Below are positions 5,770 through 13,893 of a DNA stretch of 13,896 bases, one piece after another. The position numbers and the translations under genes were made by a program. The DNA is from Anaerolineae bacterium. GTDB taxonomy: Bacteria; Chloroflexota; Anaerolineae; JAAYZQ01. The DNA lies in contig JAFGIA010000281.1 of the NCBI GenBank assembly GCA_016929795.1, positions 1-13,896 on the forward strand. Direction: 5' to 3'. Within the stretch, counting starts at the first letter, position 1. Each line of letters starts with the position of its first letter. Under the pieces are notes generated by a model. It was not told where the DNA came from, made no database searches, and saw only the letters and a list, made by a program, of their open reading frames with translations.

Positions 5770-8223
5770 TCAAGCCAGGACCACCTCGACGTCCACCCGC
5801 GTCTGCCCCTCGCGCGCCAGCGGCACCACATCGCCCTCGACCGGCTCGCCGTCGACGCGCAGGCCGGGTGCCTCGCCGTCCTGGGCCCGCCGCACCGTGA
5901 TCTGGTACGGCACGCCGCGGAACACGCGGATAGCCTGGAAACCGGGCCACTCGGCGGGGATCGCGGGCGCGATCTGCAAGCCGTCGTAGGCCGGCCGGAT
6001 GCCCAGGATCCACTGCGTGATCGCCACGTAATTCCACGCCGCCGTGCCCGTCAGCCACGAGTTTTTCGCCTCGCCGTGCGTCGGCGCGTCCTTGCCCGCG
6101 ATCATCTGCGCATACACGTACGGCTCGCAGCGGTGCACGTCCGAGATCGCCTCGCGCGCCGAGGGGTTAATGCGGAGGTAATAATCGTGCGCGCGGTCGC
6201 CATGGCCCACCGCCGCCTCGGCGATCATGATCCAGGGGTTGGTATGGCAAAAGATCCCGGCATTTTCCTTATAGCCAGGGGGATAGGACGAGATCTCGCC
6301 CAGGTGCAAATAGTACCTCGTATAAGCTGGCTGGTGGAGGACAATGCCGTGCGGCGTGGCGAGATGCTCCTCGACAGCATCCAGCGCGCGCACCGCCATC
6401 GACCGCCCGCCCCCCTCAAGGCCGATGCCCGCCATGATGCACATCCCCTGGGGCTCGATGTAAATCTGCCCTTCCTCACACCTGTGCGAGCCGACCGGTT
6501 CGCCCAAGGCGTCGTAGGCGCGGCGGAACCATGCGCCGTCCCAGCCATGCTCCGCCACCGTAGCCGCCATTTTCTCCGCCGCAGCGCCATAGCCCGCCGC
6601 CTCCCCGTCCAGGCCGCGGCGGCGCGCCAGCTCGGCCATCTCCTTGGCCGCCAGCACGAACAGCCCGGCGATGAACACCGACTCGGCCACCTTGCCGTCG
6701 CGCGTCTCGGTAGTCTGGAACGATTGGCCCGGCGTGTCAGAAAAGGTGTTCAGGTTGAGGCAGTCGTTCCAGTCAGCGCGCCCGATCAGCGGCAGGCCGT
6801 GGGGGCCAGGGTGGTCGAGCGTATATTGGATCGCGCACTGCAAGTGATCCCACAGCGGCCGTTCGCTGCCCGGTTGGTTGTCGTACGGCACCGGTGCGTC
6901 CAGGATCGACCCGTCGCCCGTCTCTTTCAGATAAGCCGCGGTCGCCAGCACGAGCCACAGGGGATCGTCATTAAAGCCAGTGCCCACGGCGTCATTGCCC
7001 CGCTTGGTGAGCGGCTGGTACTGGTGGTAGGCCCCCCCCGTCGGCAACTGGGTGGCTGCCAGGTCGAGGAGCCGCTCCCTGGCCCGCTCGGGCACCATGT
7101 GCACAAAGCCGAGCAGGTCCTGGTTCGAATCGCGAAAACCCATGCCGCGGCCGATGCCCGACTCAAAGTAGGAAGCCGAGCGCGACAGGTTAAAGGTAAC
7201 CATGCACTGGTAAGCGTTCCAGGCGTTCACCATCCGGTTGGTATGCTCGTCGGGCGTATCGACCTGGAAAGCGCCCAGGAGGCGGTCCCAATAGGCGCGC
7301 AGCGCCTCAAAGGCGGCGTCCGCCGCACCGGGGTCAAGATAGTGGTCGATGATCGGCAGGACGGCCGTCTTGTCGAGAGTAGTGGAGCCAGGCGGGTCGA
7401 ATTTCCTCTCCTGCGCATTCTCATGGTAACCGAGAAGAAAGACGATAGAGCGCGATTCGCCAGAATCGAGGGTGAGCCGCACCTGGTGCGAGCCGATCGG
7501 CGCCCAGCCGTGCGCCATCGAGTCCGTCGCTTGGCCCTCCTCGACGACGAGGGGGCTGTCAAAGCCGCGGTAGGCGCCCAGGAAGGCGTCGCGGTCTGTG
7601 TCGAACCCGGCCAGCGGGGCCGAGCAGGCAAAAAAAGCAAAATGATCGCGCCGCTCGCGGTACTCGGTTTTATGATAGATGACAGAGCCTTCCACTTCGA
7701 CTTCCCCAATGTTCAGGTTGCGCTGAAAATTGGTCGCGTCGTCCCAGGCGTCCCACAGCGCGAACTCGACCAGGGAAAAGAGCGACAGGTGGGCCGGGGT
7801 GGGGCGGTGGTTGGTGAGGGTGAGGCGCCAGATCTCCAGCTTCTCGCCCAGGGGCACAAAGTAGCAGGTGTTGGCCTCGACGCCGTGGTGGATGGCGTGG
7901 ATGACCGTGTAGCCCATGCCGTGACGGCAGGCATAGTGCTCCAGGTCAGCGCGCACCGGCTGCCACGAGGGTGACCAGAAGGTGTCGGTGTCGTCGTCGC
8001 GCAGATAGAGGTAGCGGCCGCCCGTGTCGAGTGGCACATTGTGGTAGCGGTAGCGGGTCAGCCGCCGCAGCCGGGCATCGCGGTAAAAAGAGTAGCCGCC
8101 TGCCGTGTTCGAGATCAGCCCGATATACTCCTCGCTGCCCAGATAGTTGATCCAGGGCAGCGGCGTGTCGGGCCGGGTGATGACATATTCTCGCCGCCCG
8201 TCGTCAAAATGGCCGTAGCGCAT
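5770..8223 (-). CDS. Cellobiose phosphorylase (GH94)
   Basis: An 817-residue intracellular enzyme (no signal peptide), the typical length for cellobiose phosphorylases, which split cellobiose with phosphate into glucose and alpha-glucose 1-phosphate, saving an ATP in cellulose-derived sugar use. The N-terminal beta-sandwich spans roughly residues 1-300, then comes the (alpha/alpha)6 barrel. D487 in GRADWNDCLNL aligns with the general acid of GH94 enzymes. Other family motifs are GMGFRDSNQDLLG, NAGIFCHTNPW and the long stretch EPYVYAQMIAGKDAPTHGEA. That last stretch points to cellobiose rather than chitobiose or cellodextrin as substrate, by resemblance only. GGAGGA lies seven bases before the ATG, and a separate promoter lies upstream. 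No sugar transporter or glucosidase is nearby in the window. Confidence 0.92.
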   Translation of the reverse strand: MRYGHFDDGRREYVITRPDTPLPWINYLGSEEYIGLISNTAGGYSFYRDARLRRLTRYRYHNVPLDTGGRYLYLRDDDTDTFWSPSWQPVRADLEHYACRHGMGYTVIHAIHHGVEANTCYFVPLGEKLEIWRLTLTNHRPTPAHLSLFSLVEFALWDAWDDATNFQRNLNIGEVEVEGSVIYHKTEYRERRDHFAFFACSAPLAGFDTDRDAFLGAYRGFDSPLVVEEGQATDSMAHGWAPIGSHQVRLTLDSGESRSIVFLLGYHENAQERKFDPPGSTTLDKTAVLPIIDHYLDPGAADAAFEALRAYWDRLLGAFQVDTPDEHTNRMVNAWNAYQCMVTFNLSRSASYFESGIGRGMGFRDSNQDLLGFVHMVPERARERLLDLAATQLPTGGAYHQYQPLTKRGNDAVGTGFNDDPLWLVLATAAYLKETGDGSILDAPVPYDNQPGSERPLWDHLQCAIQYTLDHPGPHGLPLIGRADWNDCLNLNTFSDTPGQSFQTTETRDGKVAESVFIAGLFVLAAKEMAELARRRGLDGEAAGYGAAAEKMAATVAEHGWDGAWFRRAYDALGEPVGSHRCEEGQIYIEPQGMCIMAGIGLEGGGRSMAVRALDAVEEHLATPHGIVLHQPAYTRYYLHLGEISSYPPGYKENAGIFCHTNPWIMIAEAAVGHGDRAHDYYLRINPSAREAISDVHRCEPYVYAQMIAGKDAPTHGEAKNSWLTGTAAWNYVAITQWILGIRPAYDGLQIAPAIPAEWPGFQAIRVFRGVPYQITVRRAQDGEAPGLRVDGEPVEGDVVPLAREGQTRVDVEVVLA

Positions 8224-8249
8224 GATCTTCTCCTCCGCATAGTAGGATG

Positions 8250-8278
8250 AGTATAGACGAGAACGGGTGCAACGTCAA
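8250..8278 (-). promoter_or_regulatory. Sigma70-type promoter of the GH94 gene
   Basis: On the minus strand, -35 TTGACG (8273-8278), a 17-base spacer and -10 TATACT (8250-8255), 26 bases upstream of the ATG at 8223. It implies that the phosphorylase is transcribed apart from the ABC operon before it. Confidence 0.65.
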
Positions 8279-8288
8279 TCTTGGGGAA

Positions 8289-8345
8289 GTAGATTGGTAG
8301 ATTGGTCAACACCACTCTACCAATCTACCACTCTACCACTCTACC
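8289..8345. repeat. CTACCACT octamer array with inverted partner (hairpin) after the DUF4340 gene
   Basis: CTACCAAT, CTACCACT, CTACCACT and CTACC run in tandem from 8317 to 8345, starting six bases beyond the stop of the DUF4340 gene on the transcribed strand. Bases 8289-8306 are the inverted counterpart of 8311-8328 (17 of 18 match) around loop CAAC, giving a strong hairpin. It may end the ABC operon transcript, although no U tract follows. Confidence 0.8.
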
Positions 8346-8350
8346 CAGGG

Positions 8351-9319
8351 TTATGGAGTGGTGGGCGCCGGCGTCGGTGTCGGCTGCACCAGCAGCCCGG
8401 CCCGCTCCTTTTCGACAAAATCCCGAACCGCGAACTCGCCGACGGCCACATAGTAGGGCGATTCGGACCAGGAGACGACGTAGGCCGATTCGTCGGGCAG
8501 GCGCGCGCCGATGGTCAGGACGTACGTGCGGGCGGTGCCATCCTCGCCGGCAGCAGCCACGGTGACGGTGGCGGCGGGGTCGTCGAGGCCGTACGCCGGC
8601 TCCTCCTCGCGGCCCAGGGGGCGTAGCAAGTTGACCGTAGCAGCCCGGTTGGCGAGGGTGCCTGCCACATTCTGGTCCAGCTCTTCACCGGCAGCCAGGC
8701 CCGAGAGCGTCCACGTGTCGCCTTCCTTGACCAACTCGAACGTGCCCTGCGCGTTCTCGACCTGGATCGCCTGCACCTCTTCGGTCGGTATCGACACATA
8801 GCCCGTGTCGACCCACCAGCTCGCCGTCACACTCGCGTCCTCGGCCGCCAGTTCGGACGTCAGGTACACCGGGTCCTCGCCCGCGGCGCGTACGTGAGTG
8901 GCGCCATAGCTGGGCGAGGTGCCGATGTAGAGCCTGTAGCGCGTGCCGCCGGCCGTCTCGATCTCGACACGCCGCTCGAACGCCTCGTCGCCCACGCCCA
9001 ACCGGTCGTGGCTGGCCGGCGTCTGCGTCACCAGCCGGCTGGTGTTGAGCGCTACCAGGCCGGCGATCAGCTCATCGACCGGCTCCTGGCGCACCGGATA
9101 GTCGCCGGCGGCAGGGAGCACCCAGTCAGTGCCGGCGCGCGCCAGCTCGATCTGGCGGCCTTCTCCATCGGTTATGTCGATTCGTGCCACGTCGCCAGCC
9201 TCCAGGCCCGCCCAAAGCGGCTCGCCGCCCGAAGCCGCCTGCCGCGGCCAAAAGACCACGGCGGCGATGGCGATCTGCACGACCAGCATCGCGACCAGGA
9301 TCGTATTCCACCGCTTCAT
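8351..9319 (-). CDS. DUF4340 domain protein, membrane-anchored partner of the Gld-type ABC transporter
   Basis: A 322-residue protein with one N-terminal membrane segment (about residues 7-26, TILVAMLVVQIAIAAVVFW). The extracytoplasmic part has two DUF4340-like repeats with motifs such as DITDGEGRQIEL, TDWVL, RLGVGDEAFERRVEI and TYVLTIGARLPDESAYV. It ends in a low-complexity PTPTPAPTTP tail. DUF4340 proteins are regularly encoded beside GldF/GldG-type ABC genes; their function is unknown. The start overlaps the stop of the GldFG fusion by four bases (ATGA), so the two are translationally coupled and probably form one complex. It is the last gene of the operon. Confidence 0.85.
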   Translation of the reverse strand: MKRWNTILVAMLVVQIAIAAVVFWPRQAASGGEPLWAGLEAGDVARIDITDGEGRQIELARAGTDWVLPAAGDYPVRQEPVDELIAGLVALNTSRLVTQTPASHDRLGVGDEAFERRVEIETAGGTRYRLYIGTSPSYGATHVRAAGEDPVYLTSELAAEDASVTASWWVDTGYVSIPTEEVQAIQVENAQGTFELVKEGDTWTLSGLAAGEELDQNVAGTLANRAATVNLLRPLGREEEPAYGLDDPAATVTVAAAGEDGTARTYVLTIGARLPDESAYVVSWSESPYYVAVGEFAVRDFVEKERAGLLVQPTPTPAPTTP

Positions 9320-12189
9320 TCTGCACCTCCCTCATCCACCAGCGCCATTGGCTCCTCGTTGCGGCGGCGCACCTGCCACACGGCGCCGATCGCCACCAGC
9401 GCCGCCAGGGCCAGGCCATAGTTGGCCATCTCCCACGTCGACTGCTGCTCCGGCTCCATCGGATCGAGCAGGCGGGTGTAGGTGCCACCGCTGCGGATAG
9501 TGAGCAGATCCTCGTCCTCCGCCAGCCAGTCGACGGCATTCTGCACCAACTGCAGGTTGTTCAGATAGCGGTCGGCCGACAGGCTGCGCGACAGGTCGAG
9601 GATGACGTCGTCGACAAACTCGGCGCTGGCGATTACCACCAGGCGCGCTGACGGCAGCGACGTCTCGACCGTGCCCATCGCGCCGCCCGTTGTGTCCGTC
9701 ATCACTTCCGTCGGCTCGAAGGGTGATGCCTTGTCCCGGAAAAAGCTCTCAAAGGTGCCGCGCATTGCCACGGCGAGCACGCGCTCCGCCTGCTCCCCCT
9801 CCACAGGAAAGCCATACTCGGGGTAGAGGTCAGGGTTGGGCTGCACGTCGGGCGACGTGCGCAGCCACGCCTCGTCCGTGCTCTGGAGCAGCACCGTCAC
9901 TTCGCGCGCCTCACCCACCGTCTCCGTCACAGTCAGCGGCGAGGCCCAGTGGAGCGTAACCGCCGGCAGGTTGGAAACGATCGCGCTCTCATCGCTCATC
10001 TTATCGGGGCGGACGTCGACAAAGAAGGGATAGTCGACCTCCTGGATCTCGACCACCTGCATATTCCCCACCTGGCGCGGCACCTGCACCGGGAATGGCT
10101 CATTCTGCGGGTCCAGGACGAGCGACAGCCCGACGCCGATGCCATAGCTGGCCAGCATATCGGCCAGCGTGCCCTGCAGCGGTTCGACCAGGATGCCCCC
10201 CGTGTACTGCTGTTGGGCCAGGGCATAGCTGCCGCCCAACACGAGCACAGCGCCGCCGCGCATCAGGTACTGGTCGACGGCGAAACGCTCCTCGTCAGTC
10301 AGCCCCTGCGGGGCGACCAGGACGAGGACGTCGATCTTGCCGGGCACGCGCCCCGTGGACAGGTCGACACTCTCCACCGTGTAATCCTGGCCGAGCTGCG
10401 CCTGGAGCAGGCTCCAGCTCGACAGCGGTTGGACCAATTGCCCCGTGAACGGGTCCTGCTGCGGCGCCAGGCTGGGCGTCCACAGGCCGACGGTTTTCAA
10501 AAAGCCGGGCGCGGCGCGCTGCAGCGCCGCTGTCAGCTCCGTGCGCAGATCGGCCTCAGTCATCTCCCCGCTCGGGTAGAGGAGCTGCGCCTCCTGCCCG
10601 ATCTCGAGCAGCAGGTGCAGATAGTAGGAATCGGGCGAAAAGAGAGAGACCGAGATCGGATAGAGGCCATAGTTGTTGATCAGCACGTCGCGCGTGATCT
10701 GGCTGCCCGGCGCATCGGGGTTGACGATGGCGTAGGTGAACTTGCCGTCCGACTCGCCCTGCAGCTCGGCGGCCACAGCGTCGATCGTCTGCGGCACGCG
10801 CTCCATCCCCTCAGGCAGCGTGGCCGGCGTGATAAAAGCCGTGAGGCGCACCGGCTCTTCGAGGCGCGCAAACACAGAATCGAGGCTCTGAAAGCCATAC
10901 ACCACCTTCTTGATGGCGCGCGTCAGGTCATACTCCAGGTTCCGCAGCCGCACGTCCACCGTGCCGTCGGGCAGCGACTCGACCTCGATCAGGTCGGCAA
11001 AGCCCAGCGTCTCGTACTGGTCGCCATAGCGGATCAGCACGTCGAAATAAGAGTTGATCACCGACGCCTCGTAGCGGTCAGAGACGCGGAAGGGGCTGGG
11101 TTGGATGCCATACACCTGGTTGGCCTCTGCCTCTGCCTCTTCATCCTGCTGCGGGTCGACGATCTCGACTTCCACCCTTCCGCCCGACGCGACCTCGTAC
11201 TCGCGCAACATGTCGCGGATCGACGGCACCAACGGCGCCAGGAGCGGGTGGGTCCGCTCGGAAAAATAGCCGCGCATCAGGAGCGGCTCCTGCAGGTTCT
11301 GGATCAGGTCGCGCGTCACCGGGGATAGGCTGTACTCGCCCCCGGCAGTCAGGTCGGCGCGCAGGCCGCCCAGCGGGAACATCCAGGTATTGATCGCCAC
11401 CAGGTTGGCGACGATCAGGAGGGCCGTCAGGGCCACCTGGCGGCGGTAGCCTCCGCTGTGGCTGCCGCGGCTCCAGCGCTTGGCGTCGAGCGACACGACG
11501 TTGAGCGTCATAAAAATACCCGTCAACGACAGGTAGTAGACCAGGTCTCTTAGATCGACCACGCCGCGCTCGATGCTTTCAAAGCGGCTGCCCGTGCCCA
11601 CTCCGCGCAGCACGTCCGACAGGGGGTCGCCCACCAGGCCGGTGATGGCGCTGCTGCCCACCAGGTAAAAAAGGCCGGCGACGAGCACAGTCACGATGAG
11701 CGACACGATCTGGTTGTCGGTGCGCGACGAGATGAGCAGGCCAATGGCCGCATAGGCCGCGGCCAGCAGCAGCGCCGCCAGGTAGCCGCCGGCCACCGGC
11801 CCCCAGTCGAGTGGGCCGAGCAAGCTGACCGTGATCGGCAGAAAGAGGGTGAGTGCCAACGCCAGCCCCACCAGCATCAGCACCGACAGAAACTTGCCCA
11901 GCACCAGCGCCACAGGTCGCACCGGCAGCGTCAGCAACACCTCGAGCGTGCCGGCGCGCTGCTCCTCGCTCCACTGGCGCATGGTGAGCGCTGCGACGAG
12001 AAAGAGGAGCAGGACCGGCATCCAGCGAAACAGGGGCCGCACGTCGGCGATGCCCCGCGCGAAAAAGCCCTCGATCCAGAAAAAGGCAAACAGGGTCACG
12101 ACCAGAAAGGTGCCCAGAAAGATGAGGGCCAGCGGCGACCCGAAATAGGCGCTCAGCTCCTTGCGAGTAATTGCCCAGATCTGTTTCAC
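9316..12189 (-). CDS. Fused ABC permease GldF-like / GldG-like substrate-side protein
   Basis: A 957-residue fusion of two parts that are often separate genes. Residues 1-235 are an ABC-2-type permease like GldF: KQIWAITRKELSAYFGSP start, about six membrane segments (near 19-40, 55-72, 97-122, 130-155, 160-182, 214-232) and the RQWSEEQRAGTLEVLLTLPV motif. Residues 250-270 are a further membrane segment, followed by GldG's typical DLTAGGEYSLSP and a large extracytoplasmic domain (about 285-915). A final membrane segment (about 920-940) and a short basic tail close the protein. In Bacteroidota, GldA-F-G act in gliding; outside that phylum the substrate is unknown. It overlaps the ATPase gene upstream and the DUF4340 gene downstream by ATGA junctions. 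Confidence 0.9.
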   Translation of the reverse strand: MKQIWAITRKELSAYFGSPLALIFLGTFLVVTLFAFFWIEGFFARGIADVRPLFRWMPVLLLFLVAALTMRQWSEEQRAGTLEVLLTLPVRPVALVLGKFLSVLMLVGLALALTLFLPITVSLLGPLDWGPVAGGYLAALLLAAAYAAIGLLISSRTDNQIVSLIVTVLVAGLFYLVGSSAITGLVGDPLSDVLRGVGTGSRFESIERGVVDLRDLVYYLSLTGIFMTLNVVSLDAKRWSRGSHSGGYRRQVALTALLIVANLVAINTWMFPLGGLRADLTAGGEYSLSPVTRDLIQNLQEPLLMRGYFSERTHPLLAPLVPSIRDMLREYEVASGGRVEVEIVDPQQDEEAEAEANQVYGIQPSPFRVSDRYEASVINSYFDVLIRYGDQYETLGFADLIEVESLPDGTVDVRLRNLEYDLTRAIKKVVYGFQSLDSVFARLEEPVRLTAFITPATLPEGMERVPQTIDAVAAELQGESDGKFTYAIVNPDAPGSQITRDVLINNYGLYPISVSLFSPDSYYLHLLLEIGQEAQLLYPSGEMTEADLRTELTAALQRAAPGFLKTVGLWTPSLAPQQDPFTGQLVQPLSSWSLLQAQLGQDYTVESVDLSTGRVPGKIDVLVLVAPQGLTDEERFAVDQYLMRGGAVLVLGGSYALAQQQYTGGILVEPLQGTLADMLASYGIGVGLSLVLDPQNEPFPVQVPRQVGNMQVVEIQEVDYPFFVDVRPDKMSDESAIVSNLPAVTLHWASPLTVTETVGEAREVTVLLQSTDEAWLRTSPDVQPNPDLYPEYGFPVEGEQAERVLAVAMRGTFESFFRDKASPFEPTEVMTDTTGGAMGTVETSLPSARLVVIASAEFVDDVILDLSRSLSADRYLNNLQLVQNAVDWLAEDEDLLTIRSGGTYTRLLDPMEPEQQSTWEMANYGLALAALVAIGAVWQVRRRNEEPMALVDEGGAE

Positions 12190-13124
12190 GCTGCACCTCC
12201 CGCCCTCGTAGTCACCAGGTCGTTAAAGATCGCCTCGAGCGTGCGCACGTCGCGCCTCAGCTCCACCACAGGCCAGGCGCCGTCGCGCGCCAGGCGGTAG
12301 ACGGCCGGGCGCAGGTCGGCCGCGCCAGGGGCGGCAGCCACCCGGTAGGTGGTGACACCGTCGCCGCCGGGCAACTGCTCCACGTGGGTGACCCCCTCGA
12401 GGGCGCGCAGGGCGGCCCCCGCGCCAGCCGGATCGCCGTCGAGCAGCAGCACCACGTCGGCCGACGTTTCCAGTTCGGCGATGCGTGCATCCGCCCGCAC
12501 CTCGCCGTTCAACAAGATAATCACCCTGTCACAGATCGCTTCCACCTCCGACAGGATGTGGGTGGAGAGCATCACCGTGCTCTGTTCCGCCAGCCGGCGG
12601 ATCAGGTGGCGCACCTCCACGATCTGCGTGGGGTCGAGGCCGATCGTCGGCTCGTCCAGGATCAGCAGCTTGGGGCGGTGCAAGATCGCCTGCGCCAGCC
12701 CCACGCGCTGCCGGTACCCCTTGCTGAGCTGGCCGATCGGCCGCGTCAGATGGTGCTCCAGGCCGGCGGCGCGCACGGCGCTCGATAGCAGCGCCGGCTG
12801 CTCCCCCTCGCCGATACGCCGCAGGTCGGCGATCATCTGCAGGTAGCGTTGCACCGATAGCTCGGGATAGAGGGGTGCGTTTTCCGGAAGGTATCCGATC
12901 CGCTCCTGGACTTGGAGTGGATGGCTCACCACGTCGACACCGTCGACGAGGGCGGTGCCGCTCGTCTGCTGCAAGTAGCCGGTCAAAATTTTCATCATCG
13001 TCGTCTTGCCTGCCCCATTGGGGCCCAGCAGGCCAATGATCTCGCCGGCGTCAACGTGGAAAGAGACGTCATTCAGGGCCTGGACCGGCCCGTACGACTT
13101 GCACACTTCCTTCACATCGATCAT
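12186..13124 (-). CDS. ABC transporter ATP-binding protein, GldA-like
   Basis: A 312-residue ABC ATPase, cytoplasmic, expected to dimerise and drive the GldFG fusion. Visible: Walker A GPNGAGKTT (34-42), GYLPENAPLYPELSV (77-91) with Glu at the place of the Q-loop glutamine, as in many GldA-type proteins, signature LSKGYRQRVGLAQA (133-146), Walker B LLILDEP with E158, D-loop GLDP and switch H189 (STH). A C-terminal extension of about 90 residues follows, usual for ATPases paired with ABC-2 permeases. The ribosome site AAAGGAG lies shortly before the ATG. It lies 45 bases downstream of the FmdB-like gene and overlaps the permease gene by four bases. Confidence 0.95.
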   Translation of the reverse strand: MIDVKEVCKSYGPVQALNDVSFHVDAGEIIGLLGPNGAGKTTMMKILTGYLQQTSGTALVDGVDVVSHPLQVQERIGYLPENAPLYPELSVQRYLQMIADLRRIGEGEQPALLSSAVRAAGLEHHLTRPIGQLSKGYRQRVGLAQAILHRPKLLILDEPTIGLDPTQIVEVRHLIRRLAEQSTVMLSTHILSEVEAICDRVIILLNGEVRADARIAELETSADVVLLLDGDPAGAGAALRALEGVTHVEQLPGGDGVTTYRVAAAPGAADLRPAVYRLARDGAWPVVELRRDVRTLEAIFNDLVTTRAGGAA

Positions 13125-13169
13125 GTCGCTTCTCCTTTGTTAGCGAGCGCGAACATCCGCGTTCGTAGA

Positions 13170-13445
13170 TTATGACTTTTTTGTGTCGGGCTTCTCTTTG
13201 GAGCTCGCCTTGCTCTCCGCCTTGGCCTTCTTCTTGTCGCCTTTGCCAGAGGTGCATGTCGCACCATTACGCCGGTTGTCGGTCACGTAAAAGCCCGCCC
13301 CCTTGAAAATGATCGCCGGCTGCGACAACAAGCGGTGCACATCGGCGTGGCCCCTGGGGCACGTCTCGGGCGGTGCATCGCCAAAACGCTGCAATTTTTG
13401 AAACTGAATCCCGCATTCTCCGCATTCGTACTCGTATATGGGCAT
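13170..13445 (-). CDS. FmdB-family zinc ribbon protein
   Basis: A 91-residue small protein. The N-terminus MPIYEYECGECG and the PAIIFKGAGFYVTD segment (43-56) are characteristic of the FmdB/putative regulatory zinc-ribbon family, whose molecular role is not settled. C8 and C11 form the first metal pair. The second, normally C-P-x-C-G, is CPRGH here, so C29 with H33 may replace the Cys pair. From about residue 66 the tail is rich in Lys, Ser, Glu and Ala, probably disordered. A GAGGTAGG ribosome site precedes the ATG. It is the first gene after the promoter at 13495-13524 and probably heads the transcript with the ABC genes. Confidence 0.9.
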   Translation of the reverse strand: MPIYEYECGECGIQFQKLQRFGDAPPETCPRGHADVHRLLSQPAIIFKGAGFYVTDNRRNGATCTSGKGDKKKAKAESKASSKEKPDTKKS

Positions 13446-13494
13446 GGTCCTACCTCACATCCAATCCTCTTCCATCGACCCAATTCAGACGCCT

Positions 13495-13524
13495 CTTATA
13501 CCACAACACGCCGCTCCCTGTCAA
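13495..13524 (-). promoter_or_regulatory. Promoter of the fmdB-ABC operon
   Basis: On the minus strand, -35 TTGACA (13519-13524), an 18-base spacer and -10 TATAAG (13495-13500), with TGG just before the -10 as an extended -10 element. It lies 50 bases upstream of the FmdB start. The bases around its -35 (CGAGTTGACA) are the same as in the dinJ promoter. Confidence 0.7.
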
Positions 13525-13545
13525 CTCGCTCCTGGCAATGTGGTA

Positions 13546-13580
13546 GGGGCGCACGGCTGTGCGCCCTGCTGTGCGCCCTG
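13546..13580. repeat. REP-like hairpin with 12-bp direct repeat
   Basis: GGGCGCAC (13547-13554) pairs with GTGCGCCC (13559-13566) around GGCT. CTGTGCGCCCTG is then repeated twice back to back (13557-13568, 13569-13580). The whole is flanked by GTAGG and CTACC, giving an outer symmetry. It resembles the GTAGGGGCGC-type palindromes I know as dispersed intergenic elements in Chloroflexota and other phyla. Confidence 0.65.
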
Positions 13581-13600
13581 CTACCCCCCGCCGGGCTCAA

Positions 13601-13618
13601 GGCCCCGTCCCCGGGGCC
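13601..13618. repeat. Short GC hairpin
   Basis: GGCCCCG (13601-13607) and CGGGGCC (13612-13618) form a 7-bp perfect stem with loop TCCC. On the plus strand it is followed by GTTTCCC, too weak a U tract for a confident terminator call. Confidence 0.6.
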
Positions 13619-13639
13619 GTTTCCCTCGAACAAGACTTC

Positions 13640-13692
13640 GGCCCCCTTTTGTCACATAGAAGGGGCCACGCCCCCACGGAGGCGTGGCCCCT
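13640..13692. terminator. Strong hairpin with an alternative, mutually exclusive partner
   Basis: AGGGGCCACGCC (13661-13672) and GGCGTGGCCCCT (13681-13692) form a perfect 12-bp stem with an 8-base loop. The left arm can also pair with GGCCCCCTT at 13640-13648. In the minus direction the large stem is read first and is followed by a T-poor, A-rich stretch, so termination is plausible but not clear. It would serve a gene beyond the right edge. Confidence 0.4.
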
Positions 13693-13804
13693 GTCTCCCT
13701 GCCGGGCAGAATCACCCCGGCTCGAACAACATCCAAGACAGGTCCCAGCGCGTGGGCCGGTCTCGCGATACAAGCCCCGGTGTAACCGTTCAGGTGGGGT
13801 TATG

Positions 13805-13893
13805 ATTGGACACGGATTCACGGTGATGAGGCCGGCTGGCATTCCGCCTCAAGCATCTAAAATCCGTGGAATCCGTGTGAATCCGTGTCCAAT
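13805..13893. repeat. Long inverted repeat with AATCCGTG octamer array
   Basis: ATTGGACACGGATTCAC (13805-13821) is a perfect inverted copy of 13877-13893. The right side also carries three AATCCGTG copies (13861-13868, 13870-13877, 13880-13887). The inner 55 bases contain a further GAGGC/GCCTC symmetry. It looks like a dispersed intergenic palindrome; the window ends three bases after it. Confidence 0.8.

Noticed and set aside
6076..7974. 632-codon open frame on the plus strand opposite the GH94 gene
   Set aside because: Shadow of the cellobiose phosphorylase; the translation is rich in Arg/His/Val and shows no family pattern.
8311..8345. CTACCACT array as a CRISPR
   Set aside because: Units are 8 bp and directly tandem, with no spacers; no cas genes are present.
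9949..11328. 459-codon open frame on the plus strand opposite the GldFG fusion
   Set aside because: Shadow of the GldG part; no ribosome site or motif.
13640..13692. Alternative hairpins as a riboswitch or attenuator of the fmdB operon
   Set aside because: They lie upstream of the operon's promoter, so they are not in its leader.
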